Positions 33,884-43,520 of a stretch of DNA of 64,000 nucleotides are shown in pieces. Made by a program: the position numbers and the translations under genes. The notes beneath the pieces were generated by a model that saw only the letters and a list, made by a program, of their open reading frames with translations, did not search any database and was not told the origin of the DNA. Source of the DNA: Leeuwenhoekiella parthenopeia (GTDB lineage: Bacteria; Bacteroidota; Bacteroidia; Flavobacteriales; Flavobacteriaceae); the NCBI RefSeq assembly GCF_020782115.1, contig NZ_JAJGMW010000013.1:59199-123198 (forward strand). Direction: 5' to 3'. Numbering within the stretch: the first letter of the stretch is position 1; every line of letters begins with the position of its first letter.

Positions 33884-36800
33884 TTAGTTTTGTTTGGACT
33901 CAGTTAAATTTTTAAAATCAAAGGTTTTATTGGTAATAACGCGGGCTATGCATTTTTTGAGGTCCTCAAGAACAACCGGCTTGGCCAGATAATCATCCAT
34001 ATCCTGATCGAGACAGCGCTCGCGCTCTCCTTTAATCGCACGGGCGGTAAGGGCTACAATGGGTATGCGTTTGCCCTGCTTTTCCAGTTTACGTATGGCC
34101 GCAGTAGCTTCAAAGCCACTCATAACGGGCATTTGTATATCCATTAAAATCAGGTCAACATGCTGATTTTTAAAGACCTCTACGGCTTCACCTCCGTGAC
34201 TTGCCTCACTAATTGTTGCTAAAGGCACTACCTTGCCCAGGATGGTACGGGTTAAAAATTTGTTTACCGGGTTGTCTTCAGCAAAAAGGATGCTGATCTT
34301 CAGGTTGCTCAGGTCTATTTCCTGCTCTACCGGCTCAGGCAGGCTTACCTGAATTTCGCCGGGCTGCTCCAAAGATTCGAGATATTCGATCAACTGCTCC
34401 CGTAAAACGGGTTTTACCAGCCTGATATCAATGTCAAGATCTTTGCTCTTATCGGCGATTTCCTGATCGTGACCCGAACTGTGCATCATAACGATGCCCA
34501 GTTGCTTCCGGCTGATTTTGAGTTCCTGTCTTAAATGGCCTATCAGATCTAAGCCGTTTAAATAGGGCATATGGTAATCTACTATGGCCAGGTCAAAATT
34601 AGCATCACGCTCCAGGATTTCGATGGCATCGATTCCGTTAGATACCAGAGTGGTCTCGATATCCCGGTCCTTAAGCATTTCCTGCATGATGGTGCGGTTG
34701 TTTTTATTATCGTCAACAACCAGTACCCTTTTTAAACTGCGCTTTATAGCAGGCTTGATTTCGCCGCTTTCTAACGAATTGAAATCTACTTCAAACGAAA
34801 ACGTGGTTCCCTCACCCAGCTCACTTTCCACTTTAAGGTTGCTCTTCATAAGCCCCAGCAGTTTGTTGCTTATGGTGAGGCCCAGACCGGTACCTCCGTA
34901 TTTTCGGGTGGTGGAAGAATCTTCCTGATCAAATGCCCTGAAAATCTTTTTTAAGTTTTGAGGAGCAATACCTATACCGGTATCGCGAAGGGAAAAGCAG
35001 TAACGCATCTTTCCGCTTTTATCTACTTTACCCAACTGGCGTACCTTAAGCTCGATCTCTCCCTTGTGGGTGAATTTAATGGCATTGCTTATTAGGTTTA
35101 TCAAAATCTGACGCAACCGCAGACCATCTGCCATCACAAAATTATCAAACTCATTGGGCAGGTTGAGCAGGATCTCCAGTCCCTTTTTATGGGCAGCCTG
35201 CTTAACCATTTCTACCGTGCGCCCGCAGACCTCTACAATATCTACCCGCTCTAAGCTGAGATTGAGCTTACCGGCCTCTATTTTTGAGAAATCTAAAATA
35301 TCATTGATGAGGTCCAATAACGAAACCGCCGAAGAATATGCGGTCTCGGCATACTGTGCCTGGTTCTCGTTTAAAGGGGTTTTTAATAACAGATCGGTAA
35401 AGCCGATTACCCCGTTAAGCGGAGTCCGGATCTCGTGACTCATGTTTGCCAGAAATTCAGATTTCGATTTGCTGGCAGCCTCTGCTTTGAGTTTTGCATT
35501 ACGCAGGGACAATTCCATCTCTTTTAGGCTTGTAATATCTGTTGCAATACCCAGATACCCCTTTGTACGCCCCTGCTCATCCAGAATGGCTGAGGTTAAT
35601 AACTGTCCGATAAAGGTCTTCCCATCCTTACGTACATAGGTCCATTCGTTAGAGCTTCGGTCTCCCTGAGTATAGGCATAGGTAAATACCTCAGTAGTAT
35701 CGATCTGCGTCCCGTATTTAAACTCCAGATGTTTCTTTTGCTCCGCGATTTCACGCGGCAGGTGAAAGATACCCGGTGTGTGTTTACCTACCACTTCGGC
35801 TGCGGTATAACCCAGAAGATTCTCTGCACCCCTGTTGAATTTTTTAATGAGGTGATTGGCACCAGTCTCGATGATAATAACTTCTGAAGTCGCGTCGAGT
35901 ACCACCTGCAGATCGTTAAGGCTGCGCTGCAGTTCTTTTTTGGCCTTGATATTTTCGGTCATATCAACTACCTGACCTATTAAAGAGCTGATGTGACCGG
36001 TCTCATCATATAAGGCAGAAACGGTAAGAAAACAGTGCACTAAACTTCCGTTTTTATGCACGTAACGCTTTTCAATACTATAAGAATCAATCTTTTTATT
36101 GAGTATCTCTTTAAACAACGCCACATCATTGGCACGGTCTTCAGGATGGGTGATTTCTTCGAGGCTTAATTCTAAGAGCTCATCGTTGGTATAGCCCACC
36201 ATTTGGGCAAGATTTTTATTGATCATTACCCAGTCTCCGTGTAAATCGACCACAGCCATCCCGTTTGGCGAGTTTTCAAAAACGCGTTTAAAACGGGCGG
36301 CACTCTTCTGGGCCAGGATCTCCAGTTTCTTTTGCTGGGTAATATCTTCAACCTGGGTAATGACCAGATCCTTATCGGTAATCCCGTCTTTAAAAACAGA
36401 AGACGACATACTGCACCAGATTACCCGCCCTGAGGAGTGGTAACATTCGACCTCGAGCTTGTAGTTTGCTATTTCTCCGCCCAGTAACGCCCGGCGTTTT
36501 TCCCGCGCCTCCTCCAGATATTCGGGCTTGATGATATCGGAAAAGGTGTACTTTAGAATCGCCTCTTCAGAAAGAGATTGCAATCCAAATATGTTTAAGG
36601 CGGCTTTATTAACCATAAAGACTTCCGACACATTTTTGACTAAAATAATCCCAACCGCCGAGTTGTTGAAAATCTCCCTAAATCGTGTTTCGGCCTCCTG
36701 ACGGGCCAGTTCCTGTTCTTTGGCTTCGGTAATATCCTGAAAAGCGCCATACACCCGAAGGCATTTCCCGTCTTTAAACTCAGACTTGGCCACACTGCGC

Positions 36801-37531
36801 ACCCACTTTTCGGCTCCATTTGCCGCCACGAGTATAAACTCTTCATCGTAGGGTTCTCCTTTCTCGACCGCATTTTGAAAACATTGGGTGATTTTATCCC
36901 GGCTCCAGCCTTCTTTAAAAAAATTTATAGCACCCTCCAGCTGTGGAGTATAATCTACCGGTACTTCGTGAATTTTATTGATATAGGGAGTCCAGGTTAT
37001 TTTACCTTTTACCAGGTCTACATCCCAGCCTCCTACTTTTGCAAGTTCATTACTCTCCTCATAGATTTCAGAGAAGGAACGCAATCTTTTGATTTTGCTT
37101 TCGTACAGATCAATCTGTGCATTTTTGCTGAATTTACGGGTAAACTTAAGAATCAGATACCGGCACTTGTCTTCCCCTTCCACCACTAAAGCCATGGCTT
37201 TTACCACAAGGGGTCTGCCATCTGCACCCAAAAATGAAAACAGGTATTTTTTCTCTAGGGTTTCCCCCTTACGCACGGCATTTACAATACCTGAAATGGT
37301 GTACCGGCCGGGCACCCCCAAAATAGCCTCCCAGGCTTTTTCCTGATCTTCTTCAGAAAGATCATCATATTTAAGTGTAATAAAAAGGCTTTTGGAAATG
37401 TAGAATTCTGATGGCCTATCGACGCTGCAAAAATAGGGTCCATGATACGGCGTTTCATTAAGCCATTCAAAAACCGTTTCATGAGTACCTATAAGGTCCT
37501 GAAATGTTTTCTTTGTGCACGCTCCGGACAT
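33884..37531 (-). CDS. Multi-PAS hybrid histidine kinase with two receivers
   Basis: A 1215-residue soluble sensor kinase with no membrane helix. Four or five PAS/PAC modules fill residues about 60-690 (e.g. FREIFNNSAVGII, FKRVFENSPNGMAV, LQVVLDATSEVII). The HisKA domain has FLANMSHEIRTPLNG, the HATPase NLISNAIKF, DTGIGI and GTGLGL. Two receivers follow: VLVVDDNKNN with LAIVDYHMP, and ILFAEDNPVN with LILMDIQMP, ending with YLAKPV. The layout predicts a His-Asp-His-Asp relay whose next partner is the Hpt protein encoded 25 bases downstream. The signal is likely cytoplasmic (redox, light or ligand); no heme- or flavin-specific motif was recognised. Confidence 0.94.
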   Translation of the reverse strand: MSGACTKKTFQDLIGTHETVFEWLNETPYHGPYFCSVDRPSEFYISKSLFITLKYDDLSEEDQEKAWEAILGVPGRYTISGIVNAVRKGETLEKKYLFSFLGADGRPLVVKAMALVVEGEDKCRYLILKFTRKFSKNAQIDLYESKIKRLRSFSEIYEESNELAKVGGWDVDLVKGKITWTPYINKIHEVPVDYTPQLEGAINFFKEGWSRDKITQCFQNAVEKGEPYDEEFILVAANGAEKWVRSVAKSEFKDGKCLRVYGAFQDITEAKEQELARQEAETRFREIFNNSAVGIILVKNVSEVFMVNKAALNIFGLQSLSEEAILKYTFSDIIKPEYLEEAREKRRALLGGEIANYKLEVECYHSSGRVIWCSMSSSVFKDGITDKDLVITQVEDITQQKKLEILAQKSAARFKRVFENSPNGMAVVDLHGDWVMINKNLAQMVGYTNDELLELSLEEITHPEDRANDVALFKEILNKKIDSYSIEKRYVHKNGSLVHCFLTVSALYDETGHISSLIGQVVDMTENIKAKKELQRSLNDLQVVLDATSEVIIIETGANHLIKKFNRGAENLLGYTAAEVVGKHTPGIFHLPREIAEQKKHLEFKYGTQIDTTEVFTYAYTQGDRSSNEWTYVRKDGKTFIGQLLTSAILDEQGRTKGYLGIATDITSLKEMELSLRNAKLKAEAASKSKSEFLANMSHEIRTPLNGVIGFTDLLLKTPLNENQAQYAETAYSSAVSLLDLINDILDFSKIEAGKLNLSLERVDIVEVCGRTVEMVKQAAHKKGLEILLNLPNEFDNFVMADGLRLRQILINLISNAIKFTHKGEIELKVRQLGKVDKSGKMRYCFSLRDTGIGIAPQNLKKIFRAFDQEDSSTTRKYGGTGLGLTISNKLLGLMKSNLKVESELGEGTTFSFEVDFNSLESGEIKPAIKRSLKRVLVVDDNKNNRTIMQEMLKDRDIETTLVSNGIDAIEILERDANFDLAIVDYHMPYLNGLDLIGHLRQELKISRKQLGIVMMHSSGHDQEIADKSKDLDIDIRLVKPVLREQLIEYLESLEQPGEIQVSLPEPVEQEIDLSNLKISILFAEDNPVNKFLTRTILGKVVPLATISEASHGGEAVEVFKNQHVDLILMDIQMPVMSGFEATAAIRKLEKQGKRIPIVALTARAIKGERERCLDQDMDDYLAKPVVLEDLKKCIARVITNKTFDFKNLTESKQN

Positions 37532-37654
37532 TACTAAATGTTTAAGTTGGGTCCCACGAAGATAAACATTTTATCTAGCAAAGTAAGCTTTTCATCGATA
37601 TTTTAAATATTTAACGTTTTTAATCGGACAATACTACTCTTAAACACCTAAGTA

Positions 37655-38884
37655 TCATCCTTCTTTTAGGGTTCCAACGCTACCTTTTTCTGTTTTTGTA
37701 AGCCGAAATTCGCGATCTACCCGAAGCCCGGGTTCCTGGCGATGCGATACATAAATAATGGCGGCCCGGGTACTTTCGCTTAATTTGTTTATGAGCCCCA
37801 CAACCAATGCTGCATCCTGGTCTCCCAGTGCAAAGGTGGGTTCGTCAAGAATAAGCAATGGCGGATTTTTGATCATCGCGCGGGCAATAAGCACCAGGCG
37901 TTTATTTACCTCACTCAAATCCCGAAACCGGCTGGAGGATTTGGACTCCAGTCCTATTAATGCGATCCACTGGGCGGCGATTGAACGCTCTAAAGAGGTA
38001 GGGCGTTTGTAAAGCCCCACGCTATCATAGATACCACCCACCACCATATCAGAAACGCTATGCATACCGTCAAAGCGCTCGGTAAGCACGGGAGTAACAT
38101 AGCCTATTTTCTTTTTCAGCTCCCAAACGCTCTCACCGCTGCCTTTTTTAGTGCCAAAAATGTACAATTCCTTGCCATAGCCCTTTACACTGTCTCCGGT
38201 AATCATAGAAAGCAGGGTGGTCTTTCCCGAACCGTTAGCACCGGTAAGTTGCCAGGTCTCTGCCTTTTTGATTTGCCAGGTTATATTTTGCAACACACAG
38301 GTATCACCAAAGGAGACCGAAACATCACGGAATTCGATGAGCACCTCCGGCATATCAGAGCTTGCAGTCAGTGCCTGAGGCATTTGATACTCCGCCTCTG
38401 CTTTCAGGTCGGGGTCTTTAGGTTTGAGTTTTCCGCCTTTATAAAATGTGCCATTTTCAAATACCAGGGTATCTGTACAAAAGGTCAGCAAATCTTCATG
38501 TCGTGTGTACAACTGAAGAATCGCAGTATGCCCGGCCAAAAGACGCAATTGGGCTTTAAGGGCTTTTACCGTTTCTAAATCCAGACCATCAAAGGGATGG
38601 TCGAGAATAAGATAATCGGGGTTCTGAGCCAGTTGATAGGCCAAAAGCAACTTCTTGCGTTCGCCCGTAGATTTGGTCAGCAGGCTGTCCTGATCATTCG
38701 TCAGGATTTTTTCGCCCAGACGGTATTCTAAATCCAGATACTGTGTAAGGCTATATTCTGAAAAAAGCTGACCCCTTGGGCCGGCTTCCTGTTTTAACCA
38801 GTCTGCCTTCAGCAGGGACACCAGATCCTGTTGCCTGATGCGTTGTCCGGTGGTGTTGTATGCGTAATGCGTAGGTGTAGCCAT
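37655..38884 (-). CDS. ModF-like double ABC ATPase, first half incomplete
   Basis: A 409-residue cytoplasmic ATPase with two ABC modules and no membrane part. The second module is complete: Walker A GANGSGKTTLL, Walker B LLILDEP, switch His in VSHRQEP, with a degenerate signature LSEVNKR. The first keeps a signature (STGERKK) and Walker B (YLILDHPFDGLD) but begins too late to hold a Walker A. E. coli ModF, the closest known layout, is about 490 residues with two full modules; its function is not settled. The start ATG at 38884 lies 8 bases after the quinone oxidoreductase stop, so they share a transcript. Confidence 0.85.
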   Translation of the reverse strand: MATPTHYAYNTTGQRIRQQDLVSLLKADWLKQEAGPRGQLFSEYSLTQYLDLEYRLGEKILTNDQDSLLTKSTGERKKLLLAYQLAQNPDYLILDHPFDGLDLETVKALKAQLRLLAGHTAILQLYTRHEDLLTFCTDTLVFENGTFYKGGKLKPKDPDLKAEAEYQMPQALTASSDMPEVLIEFRDVSVSFGDTCVLQNITWQIKKAETWQLTGANGSGKTTLLSMITGDSVKGYGKELYIFGTKKGSGESVWELKKKIGYVTPVLTERFDGMHSVSDMVVGGIYDSVGLYKRPTSLERSIAAQWIALIGLESKSSSRFRDLSEVNKRLVLIARAMIKNPPLLILDEPTFALGDQDAALVVGLINKLSESTRAAIIYVSHRQEPGLRVDREFRLTKTEKGSVGTLKEG

Positions 38885-38892
38885 GGAGATTG

Positions 38893-39864
38893 TTATACGT
38901 TAAGCACAATTTTACCGATATGCGCACTGCTTTCCATAAGCCGGTGTGCCGCAGCGGCGTCTGCCAGATCAAAAGTCTGATCGACAAATACCCGTACCCG
39001 GCCGTTCTCCAACAAAGGCCAGACCCGGGCCTGCAAATCCTGCGCGATCTGATGCTTTACCGTAACATCCTGTGGTTTAAGCAGGCTGCCGGTAAGTGTT
39101 AACTGCTTGCTCATCAGCATCCACAAATCAATTTGAGGCTTTAAACCATTCATTCCGTTTATGTGAACCAAACGCCCTTTTTGAGCAAGCAAACTCATGT
39201 TTTTAAGGGTATAATCGCCACCCACCATATCGAGAATTACATTGATCTTTTCCTCTTTATAAACTTCCTGAAAATCTTCTTTCTTGTAGTTGATTACCCG
39301 GGCTAACCGGTGTTCATTAATAAAACGCAGCTTTTCGTCTGAACCCACGGTAGTAAACGTATTCAATCCTAAAGCTTTGGTCATTTGCAAACCCATTATG
39401 CCAATACCACTGGTGCCGCCGTGTATCAGCAAACCTTCGCCGGCACAGGCTTTAGCCTGCATAAATACATTAAACCATACGGTGAACAGGACCTCAGGTA
39501 AAGCTGCTGCTTCCACAAAACTAAATCCTTTAGGCACCGGTAAACATAAACGTGCATCCACGCAGATTTCTGTAGCATATCCCCCACCGGCTACCAGCGC
39601 ACAAACCGGATCACCTACCCGAAATGCAGATACATCTGAAGCTACTTCGAGGATTTCGCCCGCAACCTCCAGCCCGGGAATTGTAGCCTTCTCAGCCTGC
39701 CCACCGTAGGCATCCGGATTTTCACGGGTTAAAATATCGCTTCGGTTTACCCCTGCGGCTTTTACCGCAATGCGCACCTGCCCGGCTTTGAGCTCCTGAG
39801 CTTCAAATTCCTGTACTTGTAATACTTCCGGTCCTCCGGCTTTTGTGATAACTAGGGCTTTCAA
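38893..39864 (-). CDS. Quinone oxidoreductase-like MDR enzyme
   Basis: A 323-residue NADPH-dependent reductase of the QOR/zeta-crystallin group. AAGVNRSDILTRENPDAYGG is the QOR signature, LLIHGGTSGIGIMGLQ the nucleotide-binding loop, and NVILDMVGGDY a conserved element. No zinc ligands are seen. It reduces quinones or enones by one or two electrons. The start is TTG at 39864; no ATG precedes it because the leader is a hexanucleotide microsatellite that reaches to within a few bases of the codon, which may affect expression. The ABC gene follows 8 bases later. Confidence 0.9.
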   Translation of the reverse strand: MKALVITKAGGPEVLQVQEFEAQELKAGQVRIAVKAAGVNRSDILTRENPDAYGGQAEKATIPGLEVAGEILEVASDVSAFRVGDPVCALVAGGGYATEICVDARLCLPVPKGFSFVEAAALPEVLFTVWFNVFMQAKACAGEGLLIHGGTSGIGIMGLQMTKALGLNTFTTVGSDEKLRFINEHRLARVINYKKEDFQEVYKEEKINVILDMVGGDYTLKNMSLLAQKGRLVHINGMNGLKPQIDLWMLMSKQLTLTGSLLKPQDVTVKHQIAQDLQARVWPLLENGRVRVFVDQTFDLADAAAAHRLMESSAHIGKIVLNV

Positions 39865-39870
39865 ATTGTT

Positions 39871-40000
39871 CTATTGTTATTGCTATTGCTATTGTTATTG
39901 CTATTGTTATTGTTATTGTTATTGTTATTGTTATTGTTATTGCTATTGCTATTGCTATTGCTATTGCTATTGCTATTGCTATTGCTATTGCTATTGCTAT
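39871..40000. repeat. Hexanucleotide microsatellite (C/T)TATTG x21
   Basis: Twenty-one complete hexamers plus four bases. The units are a mixture of CTATTG and TTATTG, with a run of six TTATTG at 39907-39942 and nine CTATTG at 39943-39996. The six bases before it (39865-39870) also nearly fit. It fills the space between the lpdA terminator and the start of the quinone oxidoreductase. Confidence 0.97.
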
Positions 40001-40003
40001 TTA

Positions 40004-40042
40004 AAAAATAAAAGCCCTTAATCTGGAATGAAGAAGGGCTTT
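40004..40042 (-). terminator. Terminator of lpdA
   Basis: On the minus strand AAAGCCCTT pairs with AAGGGCTTT over a 14-base loop and continues into TTATTTTTT. Confidence 0.8.
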
Positions 40043-40060
40043 CAAAGATTTTGCTAAGTC

Positions 40061-41467
40061 TTAAACGTGCAGGGCACGGTCTTCGGTTGCTGCAAGGGCA
40101 GCCTCTTTTACTGCTTCGGCATAGGTAGGATGTGAGTGTGACATACGCGCAATATCTTCGGCACTGGCACGGAATTCCATCGCGGTTACCGCTTCGGCAA
40201 TTAAATCGGCTACACGTGCGCCTACCATATGTACGCCCAAAACCTCATCGGTTTCCTTATCGGCCAGGATTTTTACAAAACCATCAATATCTCCCGAAGC
40301 TCTGGAACGTCCCAAAGCCCGCATGGGGAACTGACCTGATTTGTAAGCCACGCCTTCTTCTTTAAGTTGTTCTTCAGTCTTACCTACAGATGCAACTTCA
40401 GGCCAGGTGTACACTACTCCCGGAATGAGGTTGTAATCGATATGCGGCTTCTGACCGGCAATGGTTTCGGCAGCAAAAACGCCTTCTTCCTCCGCTTTAT
40501 GGGCAAGCATGGCACCGCGTACCACGTCACCAATGGCATAGATGTTAGACACTTCGGTTTGCAGATGTGCGTTAACGGCAACACGGCCACGATCATCGGT
40601 TTTTACACCAGCTGCTTCCAGGTTAAGCCCTTCGGTATAGGCTTTTCGGCCTACAGAAACCAGGACATAATCGCCTTTAAATTCAACCTCCTGATCTTTT
40701 TTATCGGTAGCCGTTACCACTACTTCATCACCGTTTCGGGTAACGCCGTTTACTTTATGTGAAGTATAGAATTTAACGCCCTGCTTTTTCATTACTTTGG
40801 TGAGCTCTTTGCTCTGGGCACCATCCATTGTAGGAATGATGCGGTCCATATACTCCACCACACTTACTTCAGCACCCAGACGGCTGTACACCTGACCCAG
40901 TTCGAGACCAATCACACCACCGCCTATCACGATCATGTGCTTTGGGATTTCGGTAAGTTTTAAGGCTTCGGTTGAAGTAATGATACGCTCTTTGTCCAGC
41001 TCAATAAAAGGAAGGTTTGCCGGCTTACTGCCCGTGGCTATGATGATGTTTTTGGCTTCAAGCTCCACATCATCGCCTTCGGCTACAGCGATATGAATGT
41101 GGGTTTTATCTTTAAAGCTGCCCACGCCCTGATAGGTGTCAATTTTATTTTTACTCATCAAAAACTCGATCCCCTTGGTCGTTTGCTCCACTACTGAAGC
41201 TTTACGGGACATCATTTTCTCGAGATTTATTTTTACTTCTCCGGGAATTTCGATCCCGTGTTCTTCAAAATGCTTAACGGCATCTTCATAATGGTGTGAA
41301 GAATCGAGAAGTGCTTTGGAAGGGATACAGCCTACATTAAGGCAGGTACCGCCCATAGTAGCATATTTTTCTATAATTGCGGTTTTAAGACCCAATTGCG
41401 CGCAGCGAATGGCAGCCACATAACCTCCGGGACCGGAGCCGATGACTGCAACGTCGTATGTACTCAT
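40061..41467 (-). CDS. lpdA: Dihydrolipoyl dehydrogenase (E3)
   Basis: A 468-residue FAD flavoenzyme that reoxidises dihydrolipoamide in the pyruvate and 2-oxoglutarate dehydrogenase complexes. AVIGSGPGGYVAA binds FAD; the redox disulfide is Cys42 and Cys47 in GGTCLNVGCIPSK; VIGGGVIGLELG binds NAD+; the C-terminal HSHPTYAE holds the catalytic His-Glu pair. Length and motifs are standard for the family. It stands alone with its own promoter and terminator, not joined to other dehydrogenase subunits. Confidence 0.97.
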   Translation of the reverse strand: MSTYDVAVIGSGPGGYVAAIRCAQLGLKTAIIEKYATMGGTCLNVGCIPSKALLDSSHHYEDAVKHFEEHGIEIPGEVKINLEKMMSRKASVVEQTTKGIEFLMSKNKIDTYQGVGSFKDKTHIHIAVAEGDDVELEAKNIIIATGSKPANLPFIELDKERIITSTEALKLTEIPKHMIVIGGGVIGLELGQVYSRLGAEVSVVEYMDRIIPTMDGAQSKELTKVMKKQGVKFYTSHKVNGVTRNGDEVVVTATDKKDQEVEFKGDYVLVSVGRKAYTEGLNLEAAGVKTDDRGRVAVNAHLQTEVSNIYAIGDVVRGAMLAHKAEEEGVFAAETIAGQKPHIDYNLIPGVVYTWPEVASVGKTEEQLKEEGVAYKSGQFPMRALGRSRASGDIDGFVKILADKETDEVLGVHMVGARVADLIAEAVTAMEFRASAEDIARMSHSHPTYAEAVKEAALAATEDRALHV

Positions 41468-41492
41468 AATGTTACGTTCAAAATTTGAATAT

Positions 41493-41523
41493 CAAAGGTA
41501 CGATGTTGAAATGCTTTGAGCAA
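41493..41523 (-). promoter_or_regulatory. Bacteroidota-type promoter of lpdA
   Basis: On the minus strand TTG (41521-41523) is followed after 20 bases by TACCTTTG (41493-41500), an exact TAnnTTTG match about 25 bases before the ATG. Confidence 0.7.
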
Positions 41524-41582
41524 TTAATGTAAAGCTCAATTCTATTGCGCAGGCAAACTAATAAATTGCAGTTAAGAAAAGT

Positions 41583-43115
41583 CTATAAGGGTCGTACCAG
41601 TTCAAGATTAAAATTTGAATTTTCAAGCACAATCAAATTACGATTGCCATTGTCTTTACTTACATAAATACCAATCCCTGCGTTTCCGGTATAAGTTATC
41701 AAAACCGATTTTGTTGCAGACGCCGGTTGACCTGAAAAAGTGGGAATTAGAGTCACACTACCAGCGGGAATAAGATTGGTGCCATTATACAGGCGAAGTT
41801 CCACGGGTGTAGTTGTACCTCCTGAAGTTCCTGATTTAATCAGGCTTACAGAAAATGTTAGTCGGTAAATCCCGCCGGCTGCTGGAAAGGCATCTCCGTT
41901 ATTGAATACTATTCCGTCTGGAGTGATCGTATTTACGTTAAACGGAATTTTCACCAAGTTGCTATTACCTACCGTAAAATCATAATTCAAATACCGGTCT
42001 CCATATCGCGTTACAGATTCTACCTCCTGCCAGGTAGCATTACCTGTTGCATCTGAAGTTAAGACTTTACCTGCTTCCTGATTACCATCAAGATACCGGA
42101 GCGTACCATCAACCTGAAGCTTTGCGGTAGGGTTTGAGGTTCCTATACCAACTTTAGTAGCGGCATAGGCATCAACCCTGGTATTGGTCGTGTTACCCAG
42201 AATAATGGTATTGTCAACTGCGGTCTGTGCGGGTCCTATTGCTATAGCATTTTGATGATTGGAAACCGCCTGATATCCCAAAGCAGTTGCGTTGTTACTG
42301 GTAGCCCGGCTTTGATTTCCTAAAGCCAGGGTATTATTTGAGGTAGATGTAGCTCCGTTTCCAAAGGCAAATGAACCGGTAGCTCCGGATCTGGCTGCAG
42401 CACCTATTGCATACGAATGAGTCGCTGTAGCTTGTGAAGACTCCCCAATTGCATAGGAACTTGTTCCGGACGCTGTTGAACTTTGTCCGATGGCATAACT
42501 TTTATTTTGGGAAGAAACAGCGCTTTCACCCAAGGCATAAGCATTACTGCCCGATGCGTTAGCTGCTTTACCAAAAGCATAATTGCTCGTATTACCTGCA
42601 GAAGCATTTTCACCCAGTGCAAAAGCCTGATTTGCACTGGAAGATGCACCCAAGCCTAACGCTATTCCACCATTAGGCTGTAGTCTGCCTATTTGTTGAT
42701 TATTAAGTTTTAAATACAGATCGTGATAACTGGTCGTCCCTAAAAAAGTAGAACCATCATTTGCGCGGCCATTTAAACTATTTCCGTTTAGTGCCCAGCC
42801 TGCAGCACTACCTGAACCAGAGGTTGCTTTTGCACTAACCCAAAGGCTGCCATTCCAATAATACAAACCAGGGCTTACATCGTTTACCGTAGCGAGATTA
42901 TAAACCAGTAATCCCTGTGCAGGACTGGTTACCGGCGCTGTATTGGTTGTCGCAACCAGATTTAAGCGTGGAATTAATAAACCGCGATTTGAAGAAGATA
43001 AATCCAAAATACTGGAATTATCCGGGGACGTAGTACCTATACCTACCTGTGAGAATGCATAAATAGGAATAAGAAATACTAAGAGAATGCTTAAGTCAAG
43101 TAATTTTTTAATCAT
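41583..43115 (-). CDS. Secreted YadA-head-repeat protein 1
   Basis: A 510-residue exported protein from the ATG at 43115 (the open frame is longer). Signal peptide LLDLSILLVFLIPIYAFSQ, then the VGIGTTSPDNSSILDLSS module, then about ten 14-residue YadA head repeats in the centre with the pattern ALGxxAxAxxxxS (e.g. AIGQSSTASGTSSYAIGESS). A second VGIGTSNPTAKLQV module follows, then GKVLTSDATGNATWQ, and a C-terminal beta-rich domain that may be C1q/TNF-like (GGIYRLTFSVSL). In trimeric adhesins these repeats form a left-handed beta-roll; here no YadA membrane anchor is present. No type IX sorting domain was recognised. Role unknown; surface or extracellular. Confidence 0.82.
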   Translation of the reverse strand: MIKKLLDLSILLVFLIPIYAFSQVGIGTTSPDNSSILDLSSSNRGLLIPRLNLVATTNTAPVTSPAQGLLVYNLATVNDVSPGLYYWNGSLWVSAKATSGSGSAAGWALNGNSLNGRANDGSTFLGTTSYHDLYLKLNNQQIGRLQPNGGIALGLGASSSANQAFALGENASAGNTSNYAFGKAANASGSNAYALGESAVSSQNKSYAIGQSSTASGTSSYAIGESSQATATHSYAIGAAARSGATGSFAFGNGATSTSNNTLALGNQSRATSNNATALGYQAVSNHQNAIAIGPAQTAVDNTIILGNTTNTRVDAYAATKVGIGTSNPTAKLQVDGTLRYLDGNQEAGKVLTSDATGNATWQEVESVTRYGDRYLNYDFTVGNSNLVKIPFNVNTITPDGIVFNNGDAFPAAGGIYRLTFSVSLIKSGTSGGTTTPVELRLYNGTNLIPAGSVTLIPTFSGQPASATKSVLITYTGNAGIGIYVSKDNGNRNLIVLENSNFNLELVRPL

Positions 43116-43520
43116 GTCTGGGGTTCTAAGTTTGATTGTGTTAGCCGTGTTCTTTAAACACTTCGCGCACACTTACGTAGTGAACCCCAGATGCGGATGA
43201 GAATAAAATAAATTTTAATATTTATTTAACAGTACAATTCATATTTAATTGTTATCCAACATTTAATATAATTTTAAATAGTCAAAATCATCTGAATCAA
43301 ATTCATATTCGCTGAATACAGAGCTACGCTATATAAATGAAATTCATTTATATTAGAAGTATACCAAGTTCCAATTTCAGTAATTGCCTTTAAGTAATAC
43401 TGGCACACAAACTTCACGGCTGATACCAGATTTATGGTACGATCTCAGATTCAACCTGTAAGGAGTTTACGCATATAGCACATTAAAACGCTATTAGCTT
43501 TATCCCAGAAATTATAGAAC
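43116..43520. other. Gene-free AT-rich spacer between two YadA-like genes
   Basis: About 400 bases, AT-rich in the middle. No credible open frame, repeat or clear terminator was seen; it must hold the promoter of the gene on its left (minus strand), but no exact TAnnTTTG was recognised. Confidence 0.6.

Noticed and set aside
39871..40000. CRISPR-like array
   Set aside because: The units are 6 bases with no spacers, so it is a microsatellite.
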